Below are positions 12,601 to 24,600 of a stretch of 64,000 bases of DNA, one piece after another. Below the pieces are notes generated by a model that saw nothing but the letters and a program-made list of their open reading frames with translations, was not told where the DNA came from and made no database searches. The stretch comes from Choristoneura fumiferana (taxonomy: Eukaryota > Arthropoda > Insecta > Lepidoptera > Tortricidae): the NCBI RefSeq assembly GCF_025370935.1, contig NC_133501.1:6761296-6825295 (forward strand), given 5' to 3'. The position numbers were made by a program, and so were the translations under genes. The number at the start of each line of letters is the position of its first letter. The first letter of the stretch is position 1.

Positions 12601-15600
12601 TCGGATACGTTTCGTGTCGGATGTCAGTCATTTCTATAGAATATAGCAGCAGGGCAAGCGTGAATAGCTTCGTATAATAAAAAATAAACCACCGAAAAAA
12701 CTAAAAAGAAAAAATAATAAACCTTTTTCTCCTTTCTCTCCTATTTAACCTGAATCTAGGTACCAGTTTGAAGTCGGTGCCTCAGCACTAGCCATCAGGA
12801 GTGGACGTACAGTCGTCTACCCGATAGGCTTCTATCACTCCTCCTCTCTTATTTTTGGCTCTTCCAGTTTTTTCGGCGATTTATTTATTTTGTTAAAAAT
12901 GTTAAAGATTTTGTACTGGGGTAAGTACATTTTAAAAAAAAAAATATTTAAGACCACCGTCAAGGTATACTTATCCTATTCAATAAAAAAAGCATTATCA
13001 AAATCGGACAACTCTGTAAAAAGTTATGCCTGGTCATACAGTAGTCACCAGCACCAATATCTGACACAACAAGCGTGCATAAATATCTGATACGACTCTA
13101 TTTCTAGGGCCGGAAGGACGTGTCAGATATTTTTGCACGCTCCCCTGTGGCAGATATTAATGCTGGTGACAGTACAATCGGTGACTGAACAGTCACTCAT
13201 CCCCTGTTTTCCTACCCTTGAACAGCACGACTTGCCTCGAACCCACGCAGCTTCGCGGAGGCCCTAATGCTTTATGCGTACAAAGTTGCGGGTAAAAGCT
13301 AGTTATTAGTGTTACCTGGCGCGGCGTTCTTCTGCAGCGACTGACTGACCAGCTGCCGCTTGAGCACCGCCGGAGTCGGCTCGTCTTCGTCATCAGAGTC
13401 CGTCAGACCGTATTTGCTAAAGTGCTCCACCTGAACAACCAAAAGTATAAGAAAAAGAAAGTTTACTTTTTTTTCTAATTTTCTATTTTATTTAATAGTA
13501 TTGTATGCAAAGTTGTATGCGGCTTGCCGTGGGTACACGCTGAGTGAGGCCCTTTTTGCTTCTTTCGGAACAATGTTTCTTTTCTTTCTTCCTATTTACT
13601 ATAATATAAGATTGTGTAAGGTTGCCTTATTTTTTCAATTGTAATTTTTTTTTGATGTGCTAAATTTTGGCAAATAAATGTATTCTCTTCTTCCTTTAAG
13701 ATATTCGCTACGCTCACACCGTAACCCACGGCACTCGCCTTTTTTGACCTCTTACACTACTTTTGCATAATCTACTATTACGCCAGCCAACACGGCCCCG
13801 CTTACCCGGAACACCCAGCTGCCGGTCTGCGGCCGGTATTCGATAAACTTGGTGTCGTGCTTGTCGCAAACGCGCCGCAGTTTGCCCTCATAGTCCATCG
13901 TTAGTAACCTGGAAAAGAATTTATAGTTGCTTTGACAAAACGAATGAGAGATTGATTCGGAAAAAAATAGAAAATGATTAACAGCCTTATTCATAAAAAA
14001 TCCTTAATTGAGGTTTGATCGGTCTGTTACTTAGCAGACTGATTAAGCTTGTTAGACGGTTGTCAAGAAGTATGATTCATAAACGCTTGCTAGCAGTCTG
14101 CTAGCTGTTGAGCTGCTGATAGACGGATTAGACGCGTTATGTTGGCCATCTTGACAAATCAAAGACAAAAAATGGCCTCATCGATAGCTAAAAAAAAATT
14201 GACAGCAGTGACAGCAAATTAGCAGGAAAAAAAATAAAAAGCGAGATGTTTGTTTTTCCCGCCATTTCCGATCCGCATGTTTATGTTTAAGTGCAAAAAG
14301 CCGTAATTATGTTAATCATCCAAATTTTTTTTTCTCATATTTATTGTTAGTAAAGTAGTAAAGTAGCAGTAATTTTAGAGGATTTTTAAATACAAATTCC
14401 TGAAAATAAATTTTCCTGGTTTTTTTTTAATCTTTGCGTAACTGCACCCTTCACTAAAAATATCCTCGGTATGGTTTTTTGCTCTTGTCAAAGTCAGCTG
14501 TTCAAACTTGTGGCGGCCATTTTGTGACTTAGCAGGAAGATAAAGGAGGGTCTACGGTCCTCTAACTTAAGCAGAGCCTTGATCGACTGATTAGCGCTAA
14601 CAGACGTTTATGAGTCATGTCTTTTAGCATCGGCTCTTCAAGGAGCATTCAAGGAGGCTCTAACTTTTTATGAATAAGGCTGTAAGTTCTGATGGCATCT
14701 CGCTCATCAGTCATGGTGAAAGCCCACTCTGATCCACCAATACACGCGGTTGTCAACAGTGACGTCATCTACGGTGACCTCACGCTTTAGGTTAGGATGT
14801 ATATGGTTTATTTTATGGTATAGCGGGGCAAACGAGCAAACGGATCGCCTGATGGTAAAATACCGTCGCCAATGGACACCTGCGACACCATAAGAGTCAC
14901 AAGTGCGTGATATCCTTGCGGGCGTTTAGTGGAACGTAGAAGAAAGTTGTCAAACAAGTGAACCGTCAACAAGACGCCGCTGGTAATTCCCACCTGTTAC
15001 CACCAATTTGATATCAGTGGTAACAGGTGAGAATTTTTTACCCACCTGTTACCACTGGTAACTAATGGGAATAAAAATTCCCATCTGTTACCACTAAACT
15101 AATTGGTGGAAACAACTGGGATTTTTTTTCCCGAGTAGTTACCACCAATTTCTTAAGTGGGCATGAGCTGGGGAACAAATCCAATTAGTTACCACAACAT
15201 TAATTTTAATTTTCAGCAGTTTATTGTCAACATATTAAAAAAAGTTTCTATTCCATTCAATATTTATGGAGTTATTTTATCTTATCGCTAATATTTTTCC
15301 TATCTGTTACCACTAAAGTAATTGGTGGTAACTATTGAGATTTTTCTTTCCCAGTAGTTACCACCGAGTACTTTAGTGGTAACAGATGGGGAAAAAATTC
15401 CCAGCTGTTACCACTGCTAAAAATTGGTGGTAACAGGTGGGAATAACGAGATGCCGCTCGTCCGTCTTTACCCCCACCTGTCCGGGTCCGTGATGGGCCC
15501 CTTCTCAGTCTTGTCCCGCGGCCAGATGCGGTCGAGCGTGACGACGGCGCGCCGGTTGAGGGCGGCGCCGACCGGCGGCTTGTCCGCGTCCTCCGGGTAC

Positions 15601-18600
15601 ACTATCACCTCCTTGTTCAGGAAGTGCACTGACAACAAATTAATAAACCACGTTTAAGTTTAAAATTCTTCTTCTTTCTTCTCTTCTTTTTCAGACTTCA
15701 TCTATCCACTGCTGGATGTAACCCTCTCCTGATCTCCTCCACTCCGTCCTATTCTCCGTCTTCCTGAGCCAGTACGGTCCGGCGTAACTCTTTATATCAT
15801 CAGACCATCTCAATCATCTGGGGGGAAAGGGGAGAACGGTAACAACATCTAACCGTCCCAATCGGCAACCTCACCTGCCCGCGCCGGATGGTGGCGGCGG
15901 CAAAACTGCTACCGTGGTTCCCCCTGCTAGATAACCAACGAGGCTCTGACGAGTGAGTGTCCGGCAGTATAACCGGACAACGAGCGAGCGAAGGAAAACG
16001 CGAGATAAAACCCTCTACCAAGACGTCTGGCCAGCGTGGTAGATGTAGGCTTGAAACCTCCTATGATCCCAGCGGTCCGGCTATTCCCAGTCAAGGCAGC
16101 GGCTGTGGTCACGGCCGGACAAGGGGTGCTAAGAATCCCTGGGTTATGGTAGGCTGCCAAAACAGACTATACCTGGCTACATATAACATAAGAACTATGA
16201 GGTTTAAAATTAACCGACCACAAAAAAAAACTATGAAAATAATTTTCTACCTGTTTAAAGTCATTGTAAATGATAACGTAGTGATAACTCACGTCTGAAA
16301 TCGAGTTTCGAGGGGCAGTGCGCGTGTTGCAGCAGCCGCCGAGTCGCGTTGCTCCCAGAAGAAGGGTTACGAATGAGGGCTATCGCGTATGAATTCGCCG
16401 CTAGAGGCGCTAGTGTAGCGTGAGGTCTCCGAAATGTCAAATCTCATAGTTTTTGGGTGAGCTACGCGGGTTTATTTATAATTAGAATAGTTTTGTGAAT
16501 ATTTTGCATTACCTGAAATTAATTATGGCAAATATGCGTTCCGGGGCATTTAATGTCTGTGTTATGAGACATTTTTGTCTTTCGGAAACCTTTGTTTTCC
16601 CTTTTTTCCGAACAAAACGGGGACTATGCAACACTGTGGCATGCTCGATATTTTTATGGTACGGTTTTAAGGTGTATTAAATATGATTTTAATCTAAACT
16701 TTGTTTTCACGCCCGTAACAACAGACTTTGAAAGCCACACTTAAAAACCTCACGCAACAGTACGCCATCTAGTGAGACAAGAAACGATAGCCCTCATTAG
16801 TCTAAAACATTGTACTGTGGACTGTGTCACTCACCCAGCGCGTCCAGATCCAGGCCGGCCACGTCGACCTCGCAGTCGTAGAACACGTTGCCATAGTTAC
16901 GGCGCCCTATCGTCAAGTGCGGCACCACGCACGACCCGTCCGCCCGCATGTAGGCTGCGGACAATACCATTGCTCTGATTTTGTTTTAGGGTATGACCAC
17001 ACTATGCCGGAGACACGCGGCTGCTTTTACGTTCCGATGTGTTCCGCTGATACGATACAACCACGAGCGTGGTAGTTATACGGCAGAAATTTGGGGTAAT
17101 TACGGCTACCATTATTATTATTATTACTGGAATAATACACAAGCAGCTCTTAGAGCTGATGCAGGTACATCACTGCACTTGTGTTTTTAGTCTTTCTTTT
17201 TAACCCCCGACGCAAAACGACGGTGTTATAAGTTTGACCGCTGTGTGTCTGTCTGTGGCACCGTAGCTCTTTAACGGGTGGACCGATTTGAATGCGGTTT
17301 TTTTAAAGAGTTTGGAACTATTCCAATTTTTAAAGTAATACGTTTGTTGTACGCTATCAGACTTTAGAAAAATTACTTTTTTTATTTACTTTTTACTAGT
17401 TTTTACGGTTTTCAAGTTAGTTTTTAACCCCCGACACAAAAAGACTAAGGGACTATCAATGCTAGAAAACTGTAATTTTGCACGAATATATATGTAAACT
17501 AAGCCGACAAAAGGTACAATAAAATTTAAAAAAAGGTTTTTTTTCTCATCCAATCTTGTAGTGTAGGGTATCGTTAGATAGGTCTTCTATAACGATTTTT
17601 TGATTCAGTGATTTGTTTGCAAAATATTTAACTTTAAAGAGCAAATTTTAATTAAAATTGAGCGTCCCCCTCCCCTTTTAAAATCAAAACCGGTGGATGG
17701 AAAAATTTGAAAAAATTCAGGATGGTAGTAAGTATATCAAACTTACAAGGAAAACTATAACGGTTAAGTTTTCCTGAGAATTATTAAAAGTTTAAGAGTA
17801 AATATTCCGTACAAAATACGAAATCCTTAGAAAATATTACTTAACTTTTTCGTAATGGCTACGGAACCCTATTTCGGGCGTGTCCGACACGCTCTTGGCC
17901 AGTTTTTTCATGTGCGTTTAAATACTACCCATTAATAAATGACACTCACCAGTCATCTCCTCCAGCGACGGTATGGTGTAATAACCGGGTCGTGTCAGCT
18001 TGACCCCGGCGGGGTGCGGCGGGGGGCTCGGCCCCCGCGAGGGGTTGTCTTCCTCCGACACTACAACAAGCAGGGATAAGTTAATATAACGTGTTTTTGT
18101 TGATTCCCGTTAACTTCGACAGATACAATTCTTTTGCTCACCCGTGACCTTACGATAGCTACCTCTAAACAACAAATATGTTCATGCAGTTCCACCCGTT
18201 TACCTTTACTTGCTCGAATTTCATTTGCCCGAATTTCACTTGCCATACCAACGTTTGCCATAAAAAATATATAGAACCGTGCGGTCATCTTATAGAATGC
18301 AGTAGGTTATGTTAAGTTAGTTTAATATCAACTCTGAAGAAATTACTATTTCAGAAATAAATTACTTTATGGCACATGACAATTCTAGAAAACGATACAT
18401 TCGGGCATATGAAATTCGGGCAAACGATAGAGAACCAGTTCCACCACTTCCACACTGTAAGAACAAACACAAATCACACAAACCCATCTATCACCCACAC
18501 ACTACGCTGACGCGTTTCCATGCTATCTGGTTCTGTTGTTCTGAGGATGAACTCTCGTTGGGTTCGAAAGGCGTCAGTGTAGTGTGGTAGTGATAGATGG

Positions 18601-21600
18601 GTTTGTGTGATGTGTGTGTTCTTTCAGTGTGGAGGCGGACATTTGCAGCTGCGTCTATCAGCTGTCGTAAGGTCGCGGGTAAGCTAAGTAATTAGTAATT
18701 ACAGTACCGCGTTAAAGATTGCACATCGGTCTTTGGAAAGAGACTCGGCTTATTTCGGCTTCGTAGAGCGTTGTCACACATTACTTATGTGACGTTTGTC
18801 ACTCGTTGTACAGGTGCAATACAGTACGGACGTATTTAGATGAAAATATATAATAAAAGAGTTGTTGAAACCCCCCAAAACTATATATTTTACGATGGCA
18901 TCTTTAGGAAAAAGAGGGAGCTATCCATTTTCTAGAAGTTGCAACAGCTCTCCATGGATATCCGAAGTTTACATGTCATTAATTTGACGTAAACTAATTA
19001 AATCCATAAAGGTGCAGTGTTTATTTGATATAAAACGTAACTATATAAACACGATGACTCTTACCAAATACCGATGTGCAAGCTTTATCGCCGGGTACCG
19101 TACAGAAATGTTTTAGTGCATTGATATAGACCTCCGCAAAGTAACGAATGATTCAATAAATTATAGGGTAAAGCCACGTTTCCAGCAAAGATGTGCGAGG
19201 ATGTGGTCCGAGGAATGTGTTCTTTATAAACCAATACTCGTAGACACGCTTCATTTAGCTAGCCTCGCACAGCACATCTCTGGTTGCATACAACCCGTAA
19301 CCAGCCGGACTGTCGTAATTTGTCGGTAAAGAAAACTCTTACATTTTTATGGTTCCGGAGCCAAAATCTCAAAAACGGAACCCTTATAGTTTCGTCAAGT
19401 CCGTCTGTCTGTCTGTCTGTCCGTCAGTCGGTATGTCACAGGCATTTTACTCGAAAACTACAAGATGTATATCAATGAAATTTGGGGTACAGATGTCTTG
19501 TCAAAGCCACTATTTAGTTTTGTAGTTAAATTACAATTAACACGTAACAGAAAGAGCACAGTCAGCGGTATCGGCAAATTTAAAAAAATATTAGTTTTTA
19601 TTTTACAAATATACAATTTCACTCGCAAATGTGATGAAAAACATTGTATGTCGCACGGGCGGTACTAGAATAACGAACATAGACTCATTAAAGCCCTCAG
19701 TCTTCGACTTCGGGCTTCTAATAGACTCTCGTTCGTAATTCCTTATTTACCACCCTTAAGACACAATGTACTATTTTGATTAAGTGAAGATTTCCGGAAA
19801 TAATCGCTCCCAAACTTGCAAAAAATATGTAAAGGTAACGCTTAATAAATACTTTCAACGAAAATTGGTTTCAACATGATCGGATATACCGTTATAATTG
19901 GTTTTTTGGATTCTTTTTTTATTTTTTATTTCAACTCCAAATTTGTTACTTTTACGGGATACCGTTTTTGAGTTATTGCCGAAAAACTGCGCTTCTCAAC
20001 AAAAGGACGTAAGTGCCGTGGAGATACGCTCTTTTTTTGGTAATAGATTTTAAGACTGCAGTAAGTGTTTTAATTGTGTTTCATCCATTCCCCATTGAAG
20101 CGTTTCTATTGGTTCACTAAAACACATTCCCCGCCACACACCCTCACACATCTCTGGTTGAAACTCAGCCTTGGAGGAGAATGGTTGGTAACATTGACAG
20201 GTAACCATAGACGCCATTGATCTGATGCGCGATCTTCTCGCAGCTGGAGCACTGCGGCTGTTTGCCCCAACGGTGGCAACAGAACGTGAGCTCTCCAGGG
20301 CGGGGGCAGGGGGGGAACAGGATCTCTGGAGGGGGAGGAAAAGGTGCGTGACTCGCTGGCAATAAAGTGGTAACGCTATACTCTTGTTTCTACTGCAGGC
20401 GAAAAACGTACTACGTTCGCATGTATCTCTCAATGTCATTCTAAAACATGATACAACAAGTTTTATTTCATATTTATTGTTAGTAAAGTAGTAAAGTAGC
20501 AGTAATAAATACCTAATTTAGAGGATTTTTAAATAAAAATTCCTGAAAATAAATTTTCCTGGTTTTTTTTTTAATCTTTGCGTAACCCTCCCCCCTTCAC
20601 TAAAAATATCTTCGGTATGGTTTTTTGCTCTTGTCAAAGTCAGCTGTTCAAACTTGTGGCGGCCATTTTGTGACTTAGCAGGGAGATAAAGGATGGTCCA
20701 CGGTCCTCTAACTTTAGCAGAGCCTTGATCGACTGATTAGCGCTAACAGACGTTTATGAATCATGTTTTTTAGCATCGGGCCTTCAAGGAGCCTTCAAGA
20801 AGGCTTAGTTTTTATTAACAACGCTGTGAATGTCGGCCGTTGGACTGACCTGAGAGACTGTCGATGTTTTCTTTGTCGTGCCTCTCGCTCCGCACGCCTA
20901 GTTCGCGCACCGAGTTCTCCGCTGACGTCTCGGCTGCGAGAGGGGGATGGCGCAACGGCTTTGTACTCAACCTGGTAAAAACAAGTGTATAAAAAAATCT
21001 ATCCTAACTAAATAACTAACTGTAATCTCTAACTAAATCTAATCTTACTAATAAAAAAAAATGCGAAAGTTTGTGAGTGAGTATGTTTGATAGTTCTTCA
21101 CGCTGAATCGGCTGGACGGATTTGGATGAAACTTGGCAGAAAGTTAGTTTTTAACCTGAATTTAAAAAATATGATACATTTTATCCCGATATTCCTACGG
21201 GATAGGGATAAAATCTTAAAATAACAACCTCTGAGCTTAGTCATGCTCATGAAATTTGGTATGTAGGTAGCTGGACGTCTGGAATAACACATAGGCTACT
21301 TTTTATTCCGATATTCCCACGGGATAAGGATAAAATCTTGAAATTTCGACCGCTGGGTTTAGAGTCTTGAAATTTTGTACAACTGTTCATAACACAACCT
21401 CAATGAAGACCGCGATATAAATATTGCGAATTCCCAGGGGAATTTTGTAAAATCCCGAAATTTCAATTGTAACTACCAGATCGAATAGTTTACGCGTGAT
21501 CAACTATTTAGTGATGCTTAGGAGATGAGCTATGAAGGAATCGCCTTAAAACTGTCACAACTAACTTCTAGTGGATTTGTACCCCATGAAATCAAACTTT

Positions 21601-24600
21601 TACACGCTTTTGTTTAGTTTCACCTGTCCCGTTGTCTGTCTGTCACTAATCAAATCTTGCAATTTGACTAACTTCCAGTAGTCAGATTGACTTGAAATTT
21701 GGAATACTTATGTAGCACGTATGAAGAGCGCGTGTGTATGTGTAGAGTTAAGCAGGACGGAACTCATCAACGGTTAATAGCATCGACTTGAAATTTGATA
21801 TGCAAATGAATTTTGGGTGACAATGCAAGTACAGTCAACAAAAAGTACAGTCAGCAAAAAAAGCTTGTATTAAAAATTCAATTTTTACGGTTAGGTTATT
21901 AATAAGTGACTCAGGAGACGTTACCATGGCAACAATTGATTGACCCAAAACAAAGAAGAAACGCTGGGGCCGAGAACCGAACTCGGGTCTTCCTCGAATC
22001 AAGACGCGCGCTGAACCCATAGACCAACCCAAGCTCAACTTCTTCTGTCTGGAGATAAGGAACTGTAAAACAAAAACCACACTCACCAACTAGAACGCCT
22101 TTCTGGCAACTGGGTAGGTATTTCTTTATCTGAAATAAAACATAATTATTTATTGAATCAGGCAGGCGTCACTTTGCGGAGGTCCATATCAATGAACTAA
22201 AATAATTTCCTTGCTCACCCGCGACCTTACGATAGCTAAGCTTATGCAAAATATGCGTGTTCATGCAGTCCCTCCACCTCCACACTGTAAGAACACACAC
22301 AAATCACACAAACCCATCTATCACACTACACTGACGCGTTTCGAACTCAACCAGAGCTCAACTTCAGAGTGACACAACCGTAAACCATGCTACCAGTTGT
22401 TAGTGTCTAAAAACTGGTAGCATGGTGTACGGTTGTGCTCCATGCATGGTGTACTGTAGGAACCTGTAGCTGGCAGGTGGTTGACCACCTGGTAGGTTAG
22501 ATTGACTATAAAGAGCAGATTGCCGCCGATAGCCTAAGCGGCTGGTGCAATTTTATGTAAATCTATTTATAAATGCTACCAAGTTCTGCTCATAACAGTT
22601 TAAAGTCACGCGCGTTGATAGTACCTAAGCTCTTACCAAGTTACAGTCGCTATCTTAAGGTCGCGGGTGAGCAAGGAAATTATTTTAGTTCATTTAAAAC
22701 AAAATTATTTGTTAAACATAGCTCATACAACACTGTACAATAAAATAATTATTTAAATCAACGTCATATATAAAACTGTAGTAAGCAATGCAGAAAACTG
22801 ACAGTAGAGTATATTCACAAGGTAAGCAATAGGCGGCAATCACATCAGAGCGACGTCTTCTAGACTTCCTTTTACAATAGAAAGAAGTAAGGAATTTCAG
22901 CCGGTGGTGTGATAACAAAAAATGGTAAATTGGGGGCTGTTTCACCATCCATTGATTAACGTTAACTGGCGGTTAAATGTGATGCCGTCTCTATTTGTTT
23001 TGTTCGAATAGACGGAGACGGCATCATATTTAACCGTCAGTCAACACTAATCAATGGATGGTGAAACAGCCCCTTAAAGTATTATAAACCCATATTTAGA
23101 ATGGGCTAATTATTAGCTTTCATTTGATACCCATATTGTTACAATACAAAATACGCAGACGCCATTTTGAAACATAACATAACCTATGTCACTCCGACAG
23201 TTATGACGAATCCAATGACGAACCTGATATGTTAAAATCCATCTAGCTCTTTAGGGCTGCAGCGAAAACCAAAGAAATGGACATACATACCCACGTACAT
23301 AAATAAATAAATAAATATCACGGGACAATTCACACCAATTGACCTAGTCCCAAAGTAAGCTTAGCAAAGCGTGTGTTATGGGTACTAAGCAACGGATAAA
23401 TATAATTATATAGATAGATACATACTTAAATACATAGTAAACACCCAAGACCCGAGAACAAACATTCGTATTTTTCATACAAATATCTGCCCCGACACGG
23501 GAATCGAACCCGGGACCTCAAGCTTCGTAGTCAGGTTCTCTAACCACTAGGCCATCCGGTCGTCTACATACATCCATACTAATATTATAATTGCGAAAGT
23601 GTGTGTTTGTGTGTATGTTTGTCCGTCTTTCACGCCGTAACGGAGAGATGGATCGACGTGATTTTTGGCAAAGAGATAGTTTATGGGCCCGATAGTGACA
23701 TAGGCTACTTTTTATCCCGAAAAAATGCACAGTTCCCGAGGGAACAGCGCGCGATAACCGAATACCACGCGGGCGGAGCCGCGGGCAAAAGCTAGTTATG
23801 ATAATACTTATGAACTCTCTCTTCTCGAATGGAGAAAACGGATCGGCAAGCGCAGCGTAGGACGTCCACCAACGAGATGGACGGATGACCTGGTTAAAGC
23901 TGCGGGTTCACGGTGGATGCAGGCCGCTGCCAACCGAAGCAACTGGAGGTCTGTGGGGGAGGGCTAGTCCGACAGTGGACGTCCTACTTTACAGCTCATA
24001 TGATGAATGATACACTCACCCAAATCAGGATAGAGGCGGGAGGGCGGCGCGTCATCGGCTTGTTTGTCCTTGTCGCTCCAAGGCAGCTTAGAGGAGCTCA
24101 ACCTGAAAGGAAGGTTCCTATTTTACATGGGGAGGACATAGGATAGATTGTATCCCGGAAAATTGCATAGTTCCCGCGGTACAGTGATAAACGAATTGTA
24201 CGCGGGCCGAGTCGCGGGCAACAGCTACATGTTTTTGGATATAAAAGAAAGAAAGAAAAGAAAGAAGGAAAAGAAAAAAAAGAAAGAGAAGAAAGACGTA
24301 CAGTCGCCATCAGATATCTCGGACCGGCCAAGGTGATAAAAAATATCGAAACATAAACTCTTATACCTTAATAATAGAGAGCGCGTTCCGATATCTTTGA
24401 CCACCTTGGCCGCTCCAATGGCTCTGTACCAGATGATCTGATGGCGACTGTACCAGGGTGGAACCTCTTCATAACCAATTTCGCTATGATTACTTTGGCA
24501 GATGTGTGGGATGTCAACATGACATTAGTAGCACATAGGTTCCACTCTGGTACGTGAATACGTTACTGTACGTTTCTGTACTTACATAATGAAAGTAAAA

